DNA of 64,000 nucleotides from Paraburkholderia hiiakae (GTDB taxonomy: Bacteria > Pseudomonadota > Gammaproteobacteria > Burkholderiales > Burkholderiaceae): positions 372,001 through 436,000 of the forward strand of contig NZ_CAJHCQ010000003.1 in assembly GCF_904848665.1 (NCBI RefSeq), in the 5' to 3' direction. Each line of letters begins with the position of its first letter. Within the stretch, counting starts at the first letter, position 1. This document shows positions 34,312-41,597 of this stretch, one piece after another. The position numbers were made by a program, and so were the translations under genes. The notes below the pieces were generated by a model. The model was given only the letters and a program-made list of their open reading frames with translations, did no database searches and had not been told where the DNA came from.

Positions 34312-35871
34312 TCAGGCGGCTGCTGCCGGAGCAGCGACGGGTTCGAGACCGAAATCTTCAGGAAAATGGTTGAGTGCGGAGATCACGGGGTAGGGCGTCA
34401 TGCCGCCCATTGCGCATAGCGACCCGGACACCATCGTGTCGCACAGGTCGCGCAGCAGCGTGACCTGCTTCTCCGACGTGTCGCCCTTGCGGATCTTCGC
34501 GATCACCTCGACGCCGCGCGTCGAACCGATGCGGCAGGGCGTGCACTTGCCGCACGATTCGAGCGTGCAGAACTCCATGGCGTACTGGGCGAGTTCGGCG
34601 AGATTCGACGTATCGTCGTGCACGACGAGGCCGCCGTGGCCCACGACCGCGCCGACTGCCGCATACGCTTCGTAGTCCATGGGAATGTCCCACTGGCTCT
34701 CGGGCAGATAGGTGCCGAGCGGGCCGCCCACCTGTACCGCGCGCGCCGCTCGCCCGCTGGCGGTGCCGCCGCCGTACTCGACCATCAGCTCGCGCAATGT
34801 CACGCCGAACGCAAGCTCGACGAGCCCGCCGCGCGCGATGTTGCCCGCGAGCTGGAACGGCAGCGTGCCGCGCGAGCGGCCCATGCCGAAGTCCTTGTAG
34901 AACGCTGCGCCTTTGGCAAAGATGATCGGCACCGTGGCGAGCGTGATGACGTTGTTGATGACCGTGGGCTTGCCGTAAAGACCGGAAAGCGCGGGCAGCG
35001 GGGGCTTCGCGCGCACGATGCCGCGCTTGCCTTCGAGCGATTCGAGCAGCGCCGTTTCCTCGCCGCACACGTAAGCGCCCGCGCCCTTGGCCACGAACAG
35101 CTCGAAGCGCTTGCCGCTGCCGAGCACGTCGTCGCCGAGCCAGCCCGCCACACGCGCGCGCTGGATGGCTGCCTCGAGCGCCGCGATCGAATGCGGATAC
35201 TCGCTGCGCACGTAGATATGCCCAACGGTGGCGCCCACCGCGATGCCCGCGATCGTCATGCCCTCGATCAGCACATACGGGTCGCTTTCCATGACGAGGC
35301 GGTCCGAGAACGTGCCCGAATCGCCTTCGTCGGCATTGCAGACGATGTACTTCTGATCGGCTTGCGCATTCGCGACCGTGCGCCACTTGATGCCGGCCGG
35401 GAACGCCGCGCCGCCGCGGCCACGCAGGCCCGACTCGACGAGCGCTTCGCAAATATCGGCGCCGGTCATCTTCAACGCCTTGCGCAGTCCTTCGAGGCCG
35501 CCGTGAGCGACGTAGTCGTCGGTGGAAAGCGGGTCGGTGATGCCGATGCGCGCGAACGTGAGGCGCTGCTGCTTGCGCAGATACGGAATCTGCTCCACGA
35601 GCCCGACGCTGCGCGCGTGCTGGCCGCCCTGCAAGAAGCCGGCGTCGAAGAGCGCGCCCACTTCATCGGGTTCGACGTTCGCGTAGCCGACGCGGCCGTC
35701 GGGCGTTTGAACTTCGACGAGTGGTTCGAGATAGAGCAGACCGCGCGAGCCGTTGCGCACGAGCTCGATGCTCGCGCCGCGCGCGGCAGCCTCACGTTCA
35801 ATGGCTTCAGCGATGGCATCCGCGCCGAGCGCGAGGGCCGAGGAGTCGCGGGGTACGTAGACGCGTGTCAT
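34312..35871 (-). CDS. fdsB: NAD-linked formate dehydrogenase, beta subunit (NuoF-like)
   Basis: A 519-residue diaphorase subunit that passes electrons to NAD+. A thioredoxin-like N-terminal domain (about 1-130) is followed by the FMN/NADH domain: SGLRGRGGAAFPAGIKW, CNADEGDSGTFSDR and GAGAYVCGEETALLESLEG. The C-terminal [4Fe-4S] motif is ESCGKCTPCRIGS with a later SLCAMGG. The start overlaps the fdsG stop by 4 nt (ATGA). Confidence 0.96.
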   Translation of the reverse strand: MTRVYVPRDSSALALGADAIAEAIEREAAARGASIELVRNGSRGLLYLEPLVEVQTPDGRVGYANVEPDEVGALFDAGFLQGGQHARSVGLVEQIPYLRKQQRLTFARIGITDPLSTDDYVAHGGLEGLRKALKMTGADICEALVESGLRGRGGAAFPAGIKWRTVANAQADQKYIVCNADEGDSGTFSDRLVMESDPYVLIEGMTIAGIAVGATVGHIYVRSEYPHSIAALEAAIQRARVAGWLGDDVLGSGKRFELFVAKGAGAYVCGEETALLESLEGKRGIVRAKPPLPALSGLYGKPTVINNVITLATVPIIFAKGAAFYKDFGMGRSRGTLPFQLAGNIARGGLVELAFGVTLRELMVEYGGGTASGRAARAVQVGGPLGTYLPESQWDIPMDYEAYAAVGAVVGHGGLVVHDDTSNLAELAQYAMEFCTLESCGKCTPCRIGSTRGVEVIAKIRKGDTSEKQVTLLRDLCDTMVSGSLCAMGGMTPYPVISALNHFPEDFGLEPVAAPAAAA

Positions 35872-36386
35872 GCCGCCTCCTCGGTGCGAGCGACCGCCGT
35901 CATGGCGGCGGCAAGGAGCTTGTCGAACTTCTGCGGAGTCACTTTTGCGTGCAAGGTGCCGTTAATCATCATGGCGGGCGAGAGCGCACATTGGCCGAGG
36001 CAATAGACGGACTCCAGCGCGACCGGACCTTCGTGCGCATGCGCGTGTTCGGCGTCGTGCCCATGTTGTCCGAAACGGCAGCCGGTATGCGCCTCGACAT
36101 GCTGCGCGAGCGCTTCGCTGCCCATGCTTCGGCACGCCTCGGCACGGCACAGCTGGACCGTAACCGGCGCGGGTGGCGCAGTGCGGAAGTGGTGGTAGTA
36201 GGTGATCACGCCGTGCACCTCGGCGCGCGAAAGATTCAGCGCCTTCGAGAGCGGCACGACCGTGGCCGGCGGCACGAAGCCGACTTCGTCCTGGATCGCA
36301 TGCAGGATCGCAAGCAGCGTGCGGCCCGGTTGCGAGTGACGCAGGACGAGATCGTCCGGCGTGCTAACAGCTGTCTCTTCCATCAT
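35868..36386 (-). CDS. fdsG: NAD-linked formate dehydrogenase, gamma subunit (NuoE-like)
   Basis: A 172-residue [2Fe-2S] subunit. The cluster ligands follow the NuoE pattern C-x4-C (VQLCRAEACRSMG) and C-x3-C (VYCLGQCALSP). The helical N-terminus ILHAIQDEVGFVPPATVVPLSKALNLSRAEV is typical. The start at 36386 (a tandem ATG) is set by AGGAGA about 7 nt upstream. It is the first gene of fdsGBAD. A His-rich insert (HGHDAEHAHAHE) precedes the second Cys pair. Confidence 0.94.
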   Translation of the reverse strand: MMEETAVSTPDDLVLRHSQPGRTLLAILHAIQDEVGFVPPATVVPLSKALNLSRAEVHGVITYYHHFRTAPPAPVTVQLCRAEACRSMGSEALAQHVEAHTGCRFGQHGHDAEHAHAHEGPVALESVYCLGQCALSPAMMINGTLHAKVTPQKFDKLLAAAMTAVARTEEAA

Positions 36387-36513
36387 GGGGCTTCTCCTGG
36401 GCATATATGCACTTGTTATTCATAAAGTGTGCATCTATGCTGCGGTTGTCTTGTTGTCTGACCGAACAATAGGCCTGCGGAAAGGCAGACGCAATAGGAA
36501 GGAAAATTTCATA
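36387..36513. promoter_or_regulatory. divergent fds / regulator control region
   Basis: The 127-bp gap between the fdsG and regulator start codons is strikingly AT-rich for this genome. It contains the perfect palindrome GCATATATGC (36401-36410) and an imperfect dyad pairing GCATATATGCACTT (36401-36414) with AAGTGTGCATCTATGC (36425-36440). This is the natural place for a formate-responsive regulator to bind and control both genes. Confidence 0.6.
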
Positions 36514-37596
36514 ATGATCAAGGTCGAATGCCATGCGCAGCTCGTTGTGCGCGACGCTGAAGGTCGCGAGGCAAGCCTGACGGACGTTGTGCCGTTGCTT
36601 GCGCTCGTCGCCGAAGAAGGAAGCATTGCGCAGGCCGCGCAGCGTAAGGGTTTGTCCTATCGCCATGCGTGGGGCGTTTTGCGTGAAGTGGAGGAGCGCC
36701 TGGGGGGCGCGCTGATCGCGAAGGCACGCGGTCGCGGCTCCGTGCTCTCCGAACTGGGCGAGGCTGTGCTGCGCTCGCAACGCCTGTGCGTGGAACGGCT
36801 CCAGGGTAACCTCGAGGCGCTGGCGAGCGAGGTGGCGAGCGACCTGAACCGCTGGCTCGCCCCCGACGCGCAGGATCTGCGTATTCACGCTTCACACGGC
36901 TACGCGGTGGCGGCGCTCGTGACGGCACTCGTCGCCGACCAGGTGCCCGTGGAGATCAAGTACCGTGACAGCGTCGATGCGATCACGGCGCTCGCGCGCG
37001 GCGAATGCGATCTCGCGGGCTTTCATCTGCCGCGCGGCGACTTTCGGGCCGCCTGTGCCAACGCGTACCGCAGCTGGCTCGATCCCCAGCGGCACGTGCT
37101 CGTGCATCTCACGCAGCGCAAGCAGGGGCTCTTCGTCGGGCGCGGCAACCCGAAGCAGGTCACGGGTCTGGCCGACCTCGCGCGTGGCGATATCCGCTTT
37201 GTGAACCGGCAGCCGGGCTCGGGCACGCGCATGCTGATCGATCTGCTGCTCACACGCATTGGCGTCGACCCGGAGCGCGTGAACGGCTATGCGTCGTCGG
37301 AACTCACGCATTCGGCGATCGCCGCATTCGTGGCGAGCGGCATGGCCGACGTGGGCTTCGGTGTGGAGCCGGCTGCGCACCATTTCGGGCTCGATTTCAT
37401 CGAAATCGCAGACGAAGACTACTATTTTGCGTGTGATCGCGGTCATCTCGCACACGAACCGCTGGCGACCGTACTGGGATTGCTGCGTGGCGCCGGCTTC
37501 CGTGCGTCGGTTGCGCAACTGGAGGGGTACGATCCGGCGGCCTGCGGTGACGTAGTGGAACTCGACGCCGCATGGGGCCAGCCGCGAGCGTTGTAA
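36514..37596 (+). CDS. fdsR: FdsR-like HTH regulator with periplasmic-binding-like sensor domain
   Basis: A 360-residue regulator. The N-terminal ModE/LysR-like winged helix contains LLALVAEEGSIAQAAQRKGLSYRHAWGVLREVEERLG. Residues about 125-350 form a substrate-binding-protein fold (LRIHASHGYAVAALVTALV, RFVNRQPGSGTRMLIDLLL, VASGMADVGFGVEPAA) like that of molybdate- or tungstate-binding-type sensors. Divergence from fdsGBAD suggests the operon's formate- or molybdate-dependent activator. The start at 36514 has AGGAAGG upstream. The gene symbol is by analogy with the Cupriavidus system. Confidence 0.82.
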   Translation: MIKVECHAQLVVRDAEGREASLTDVVPLLALVAEEGSIAQAAQRKGLSYRHAWGVLREVEERLGGALIAKARGRGSVLSELGEAVLRSQRLCVERLQGNLEALASEVASDLNRWLAPDAQDLRIHASHGYAVAALVTALVADQVPVEIKYRDSVDAITALARGECDLAGFHLPRGDFRAACANAYRSWLDPQRHVLVHLTQRKQGLFVGRGNPKQVTGLADLARGDIRFVNRQPGSGTRMLIDLLLTRIGVDPERVNGYASSELTHSAIAAFVASGMADVGFGVEPAAHHFGLDFIEIADEDYYFACDRGHLAHEPLATVLGLLRGAGFRASVAQLEGYDPAACGDVVELDAAWGQPRAL

Positions 37597-37708
37597 TAGA
37601 AGGCAACGTATTGGCCGGACTACGCTGCAGACTGAGGCGCTTTTTGTGATACTTTCAGTTCGTATTCGCTCTCACGTTTCAGATGCGCGCTCGTCGCGCC
37701 GGTCGACC

Positions 37709-37975
37709 ATGAAATTTGTCCTCAAAGTTGGTGCTGCTGCCGCTACGGCAGCGGCGTTGTTGGCTACGTTCAACCTTGCCTTTGCGCAGAACTCCCCAGG
37801 CGTCCCTGGCGGCATTCTGAGCGATCAGTTCAAGTTCAACGAGCATCCGCAAATGCAGTTCGCCGCTTCGGCGCCTTCGGGCAAGTATCAGCATGGCAAA
37901 CCGTCTGCCGAGCGCAAGCGCGGCGATCTGGGCGATCCGAACGGCTGTAATCTGCAGTGCCCGCAGGACAATTAA
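37709..37975 (+). CDS. small exported protein of unknown function
   Basis: An 88-residue protein with a clear Sec signal (MKFVLKVGAAAATAAALLA, cleavage after AFA). The 60-residue mature part is Gly/Pro-rich with two late Cys (NGCNLQCPQDN) that could form a disulfide. I recognise no domain. It carries its own strong terminator, which supports expression. The start at 37709 is chosen for the signal peptide; the Shine-Dalgarno is weak. Confidence 0.7.
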   Translation: MKFVLKVGAAAATAAALLATFNLAFAQNSPGVPGGILSDQFKFNEHPQMQFAASAPSGKYQHGKPSAERKRGDLGDPNGCNLQCPQDN

Positions 37976-38019
37976 CGGCGTAAAGGCGCGGGTGGCGGTT
38001 GCATCGCCTGCGGAATGAA

Positions 38020-38060
38020 GAAAAACTCGCGAGGCCCGAACGGGCTGTCGCGAGTTTTTT
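38020..38060. terminator. intrinsic terminator after the small exported protein
   Basis: ACTCGCGA/TCGCGAGT stem with a GC-rich inner loop (GGCCCGAACGGGCTG), flanked by runs of A and six T, about 45 nt after the stop codon at 37975. It can act on both strands. Confidence 0.88.
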
Positions 38061-38105
38061 ATGGGCGCTTTGCCGGGTTGGCCGGCGTCAGGACGGCGCG
38101 GAAAG

Positions 38106-38140
38106 CAAAAAGCCCCGACAGCCTTGCGGCGGCGGGGCTT
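38106..38140 (-). terminator. terminator downstream of ssrA
   Basis: On the minus strand AAGCCCCG pairs with CGGGGCTT around a 15-nt loop and is followed by TTTT. It lies about 33 nt after the tmRNA CCA end. Confidence 0.8.
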
Positions 38141-38172
38141 GAGTCCGTTCGTCGTGAACGACCGGAAATATC

Positions 38173-38542
38173 TGGTGGAGCCGGCGGGAATCGAACCCGC
38201 GTCCAGAAGCAGTCCATAACCAGTTCTACATGCGTAGTTCTGTCATTTGATTTAACCGGAGCGACGCGGACGAACACGCTGCGCTACGGCGATTCACTAA
38301 ATTTTCGACCTTGGCGTCATGACGCCACCAAGGCTTAACTGACGTAAATGACCTCTGGCGGTATTGCTACCGGTCTTGCGACGCTAGCCCGTCAGTGAGC
38401 CAGGCAGAGGACGGCGGCCCTTAGGCTGCCAGTGCGAACGTTTCGTCGTTTGCAGTTACGTTTTTCCCATTGATTAACGAGGTGACGGGTCCTCGGCATG
38501 CCCTGATTACTTCATAACCCCTGTCGAAACCAGGTCGGCCCC
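38173..38542 (-). ncRNA. ssrA: transfer-messenger RNA (tmRNA)
   Basis: A one-piece tmRNA of about 370 nt. The 5' end GGGGCCG pairs with CGGCTCC at the 3' end, which carries an encoded CCA and a normal T arm (GGTTCGATTCCCGCC). The mRNA-like part (38453 down to 38421) reads GCA resume codon then ANDETFALAA and TAA. It rescues stalled ribosomes and tags the nascent chain for degradation. Confidence 0.97.
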
Positions 38543-38555
38543 AGAGGAAGGAACA

Positions 38556-38561
38556 ATTATC
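38556..38561 (-). promoter_or_regulatory. -10 element of ssrA
   Basis: GATAAT on the minus strand 13 nt before the mature tmRNA 5' end, with a weak TTCGCC -35 about 18 nt further upstream. This gives a short precursor leader for RNase P processing. Confidence 0.5.
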
Positions 38562-38668
38562 CCATAGTTCGCGATATGAGGCGAACCGCGCCCGGTTCAA
38601 GGGCGCGCGGAGCTGTCGCCGGGCAAAAGCCGCTTGCACGTTCGGCTTTTAGTCCGCCTTACGTCGCC

Positions 38669-39391
38669 TCAGGCCGGCTTGCCGATGTGCTGAAGCAGGG
38701 CGAACAGCGTCGCCGGGGTGTCGGCGACATATTGCGCATTCCACTGCGAGGGCGGCACGTCGTTACCGCAGTAGCCGTAAGCGGCGGCGATCGTCGCCAT
38801 GCCCGCAGCCGCGCCCGCTTGCACGTCACGCAGATCGTCGCCGACATACACCACACGCTGCGGCCCAACGCCGAGCACCTCGGCCGCGTGCAGCAACGGC
38901 GCGGGATGCGGCTTGGAATAGGGCGTCGTGTCGCCGCTCACCACGCAGCTTGCGCGCGTGTCCAGATGCATCAGTTTCACGAGCGGCTCGGTGAGGCGTG
39001 CGACCTTGTTTGTCACGATGCCCCAGCGAACGCCGCGCGCGTCGAGGTCGTCGAGCACGGCGTCGATCCCTGCGAAGAGCGCCGTCTCGACGCGCAGATT
39101 GGCCTCGTAATTGGCGAGAAATTCCTCGCGCATGGCGGCGAACTCGCGATCGTCAGGGCCGATCCCGAACGCGCCGCCAATCAGGCCGCGCGCGCCCGCC
39201 GAAGCGAGCGGACGCAGTTTCTCGAGCGGCGCGGGCACGAGGCCGCGTGCATGGCGCATCTGGTTGACGGCGGCCGCGAGATCGGGGGCCGTATCGGCGA
39301 GCGTGCCGTCGAAGTCGAACAGCACGGCGTCGCAGGCGGCGAGCGCTGCGGCGCTGTCCGCGGCAGATTGGGCGTTCGTGGGTGAGTTCAT
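38669..39391 (-). CDS. gph: phosphoglycolate phosphatase (HAD family)
   Basis: A 240-residue HAD hydrolase converting 2-phosphoglycolate to glycolate. Motif I is DAVLFDFDGTLADTAPD (catalytic Asp pair), motif II/III are WGIVTNK and YSKPHPAPL, and motif IV is VYVGDDLRDVQAG. The start at 39391 (MNSPTNAQ) gives usual length; upstream in-frame starts would add an atypical extension. It follows ubiG by 86 nt and is probably cotranscribed with it, a common beta-proteobacterial pair. Confidence 0.93.
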   Translation of the reverse strand: MNSPTNAQSAADSAAALAACDAVLFDFDGTLADTAPDLAAAVNQMRHARGLVPAPLEKLRPLASAGARGLIGGAFGIGPDDREFAAMREEFLANYEANLRVETALFAGIDAVLDDLDARGVRWGIVTNKVARLTEPLVKLMHLDTRASCVVSGDTTPYSKPHPAPLLHAAEVLGVGPQRVVYVGDDLRDVQAGAAAGMATIAAAYGYCGNDVPPSQWNAQYVADTPATLFALLQHIGKPA

Positions 39392-39477
39392 GTCTGGAAA
39401 CGATGGCGCGGCGCGCCGGTGTGCAGGAAATGCCGCCGGAGCAGGGTGGTCCGGCGGCACCGATCGCGCAAGCGCCG

Positions 39478-40176
39478 TCAGGCGTCGCGCCGACAGGCGA
39501 TCATGTAATTGACGCTGGAGTCGTTCGAAAGCGCGAAGTGCCGCGTGAGCGGGTTATACGTGATGCCCTTGATCTCCGCGACACGCATGCCGGCGTCGCG
39601 CACGAACGCGGCAAGCTCCGAGGGGCGGATGAAGCGCGCGTAGTCATGCGTGCCCTTGGGCAGCATCTGCGCGATGTATTCTGCGCCGATCACGGCGAGA
39701 AGATACGACTTCACGTTGCGATTGAGCGTCGAAAAGAATACCCAGCCGCCAGGCTTCACGAGCGTTGCGCAGGCCTTCACGACCTCGGCGGGCTCCGGCA
39801 CGTGTTCGAGCATTTCCATGCAGGTCACGACGTCGAACGACGCAGGTTCGCGTGCGGCGATGGCTTCGGCGGCGATCAACTCGTAGTCCACCGTCACGCC
39901 GCTCTCGAGGCTATGCAGGTCGGCTACGCCGAGCGCCTCGCGCGAAAGGTCGATGCCTTTCACGGTCGCGCCAAGCCCCGCCATCGATTCGGAGAGGATG
40001 CCGCCGCCGCAGCCGATGTCGAGGACGCGCTTGGACGGCAGATGCGCATGCCTGTCTATCCAGCCGAGGCGAATGGGGTTGAGTTCGTGCAGCGGCTTGA
40101 ATTCGGCGTTCGGGTCCCACCAGCGATGAGCGAGATCGCTGAATTTCTGCAGCTCGTGGGGATCGGCATTCGTCAT
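39478..40176 (-). CDS. ubiG: ubiquinone O-methyltransferase
   Basis: A 232-residue SAM-dependent enzyme performing both O-methylations in ubiquinone synthesis. The hallmark [26 protein letters not shown] is at the N-terminus. The SAM site is [13 protein letters not shown], followed by [11 protein letters not shown] and [12 protein letters not shown]. The late [15 protein letters not shown] segment is specific to UbiG. The start at 40176 matches the family N-terminus. Confidence 0.96.
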   Translation of the reverse strand: MTNADPHELQKFSDLAHRWWDPNAEFKPLHELNPIRLGWIDRHAHLPSKRVLDIGCGGGILSESMAGLGATVKGIDLSREALGVADLHSLESGVTVDYELIAAEAIAAREPASFDVVTCMEMLEHVPEPAEVVKACATLVKPGGWVFFSTLNRNVKSYLLAVIGAEYIAQMLPKGTHDYARFIRPSELAAFVRDAGMRVAEIKGITYNPLTRHFALSNDSSVNYMIACRRDA

Positions 40177-40334
40177 GTCGTGGCAGCCTGAAGCGCGGTG
40201 CGGGTCGGAAAGAATAAACCCCGAGTATATAGGCGGGTGCCCAGGGCGGCAAAATGCCACGCTGCGCCGTAAACCTTTCCAAAACGATAAAGCCGCGCGG
40301 AGACAGGCGAAATGAAAGAAGGTAAAGCGCGGGA

Positions 40335-40364
40335 TAAAAAAAGCCCCGCCGAAGCGGGGCTTTT
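40335..40364 (-). terminator. intrinsic terminator of the OmpA-family gene
   Basis: AAGCCCCGC/GCGGGGCTT stem with a short loop and seven T on the minus strand, about 25 nt after the stop codon at 40390. Confidence 0.9.
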
Positions 40365-40389
40365 GAGGCTTGCGGTCGAAAGCTCGCGA

Positions 40390-41034
40390 TTACTGCTTTT
40401 GCGTGCCGACGACTTCGACTTCCACGCGACGGTCCGGTGCGAGGCAGGCGATGAGAGCCTTGTGGTTCTTCTGGTTGCAGCCCGTCGTAACCGGGTTGCG
40501 CTTGCCCTTGCCTTCCGTGTAGATACGCTCTGCCGGAACGCCCTTGCTGACCAGGTACGACTTGACGGCTTGCGCACGGCGCAGCGACAGACGGTCGTTG
40601 TAGGCAACCGAGCCGATACGGTCGGTGTAGCCCGTCGCGACGACGACTTCGAGGTTCAGAGCCTGGATCTTGCTTGCCAGGTCGTCCAGCTTTTCCTTAC
40701 CAGCCGGCTTCAGGATGGCCTTGTCGAAGTCGAACAGGGCGTCAGCCTGGTACGTGATCTTCTGGCTGCTGATGGCCGGCGGCGGCGGAGCGACCGGCGG
40801 CTGCGGTGCCTGGGCGACCAGGGCGCCATCGCACTTGGCGTTGGCGGTGGCCGGCGTCCAGAATGCATCGCGCCAGCAAAGCTCGTTCGTGCCGTTCATC
40901 CACACGTATTCGCCGGTACCATTCACCCAGTTGTCATTGACGGCTTGTCGCGACGCCGGCACCGATTGTGCCTGAGCGGATGCAGCCACAACTGCGGTAG
41001 CTGCAATGAACGCGAGCTTTGAAAGTTTATTCAT
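40390..41034 (-). CDS. ompA: OmpA-family outer-membrane protein
   Basis: A 214-residue exported protein with a Sec signal ending AQA (about residue 22). A short N-terminal domain with two Cys and Trp-rich repeats (NDNWVNGTGEYVWMNGTNELCW) is followed by a Pro linker and a C-terminal OmpA peptidoglycan-binding domain: ALFDFDKAILKPAGKEKLD, TGYTDRIGSVAYNDRLSLRRAQAV and DRRVEVEV. The eight-strand barrel of classical OmpA is absent, so it may be anchored differently. The GGAG site and strong promoter suggest abundant expression. The gene symbol is generic. Confidence 0.88.
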   Translation of the reverse strand: MNKLSKLAFIAATAVVAASAQAQSVPASRQAVNDNWVNGTGEYVWMNGTNELCWRDAFWTPATANAKCDGALVAQAPQPPVAPPPPAISSQKITYQADALFDFDKAILKPAGKEKLDDLASKIQALNLEVVVATGYTDRIGSVAYNDRLSLRRAQAVKSYLVSKGVPAERIYTEGKGKRNPVTTGCNQKNHKALIACLAPDRRVEVEVVGTQKQ

Positions 41035-41110
41035 ATTTCTCCTCTCGAAATTGAGATTACCGCAGGTTTACTGCGAGCCATATGACGAAGACAAGTCATA
41101 CATTGCTCGA

Positions 41111-41119
41111 AGTATAACA
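41111..41119 (-). promoter_or_regulatory. extended -10 promoter of the OmpA-family gene
   Basis: The minus strand reads TGTTATACT, an extended -10 (TG-N-TATACT), about 77 nt upstream of the start codon. No good -35 is seen, as is usual for extended -10 promoters. Confidence 0.6.
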
Positions 41120-41462
41120 TTGGCAAGTTGTGGGGAACGCTTTGCGTTGTGTAGACTTCGAGCAGTGTCTAACTTTGTGCGTTGGCATTTTGCCATATCG
41201 TTCCCCTCCGACGATAAAAAAAATCCGCCCCTTTCACTGCGGCTTCTCGAACGTGGTACGCCCGCAACAAAAAAGTTCCCGTTATTTTACCTGGTAGTGC
41301 GCCTGGGTAGTCGGTGCGTCACACATTGTCATCCAAATCGGTGGCGATGCATCTGATTCCGGTTCGCACTGCGGCGTTTGCGCCACGCTCAAGGCGCTTT
41401 TGAGCGCTTCGGCTTCACTCCTCTAATAGGTATACGCAGGCGGCGGGCGAGGGTGTCGTGCA

Positions 41463-41471
41463 TGGTAGAAT
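41463..41471 (+). promoter_or_regulatory. extended -10 promoter of gyrA
   Basis: TGGTAGAAT is an extended -10 element (TG-N-TAGAAT) about 127 nt upstream of the gyrA start, with no recognisable -35. The implied leader is GC-rich and lacks a clear Shine-Dalgarno before the ATG. Confidence 0.5.
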
Positions 41472-41597
41472 CGCGTGATGCGCTGCGTCCGCGGCGTCCA
41501 TGCGACAGCTGGGCGTCTCGCGGTGAATGCAGCGACCTTCGCTCTTCCAGTTGGGGCGAGGCGCTAGCACACCGTGTGCCCAAATAAGACATCGATA

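Larger units (their letters stand above)
41035..41597. other. 563-bp divergent intergenic region between the OmpA-family gene and gyrA
   Basis: It contains the ompA leader (about 70 nt) and its promoter, the gyrA promoter and leader (about 120 nt), and between them an AT-rich stretch. The latter includes eight T on the minus strand (41216-41223) after a weak CCGC/GCGG hairpin, a possible end of a short minus-strand transcript. No protein-coding gene is supported. Confidence 0.55.

Noticed and set aside
31410..34373. 987-codon open frame antisense to fdsA
   Set aside because: Composition is His/Arg/Val-rich shadow coding created by GC-biased third positions; fdsA on the other strand has every expected cluster motif.
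38173..38542. Short protein frames overlapping the tmRNA on both strands
   Set aside because: The region is a complete ssrA gene with paired ends, CCA and tag reading frame; overlapping frames are incidental.
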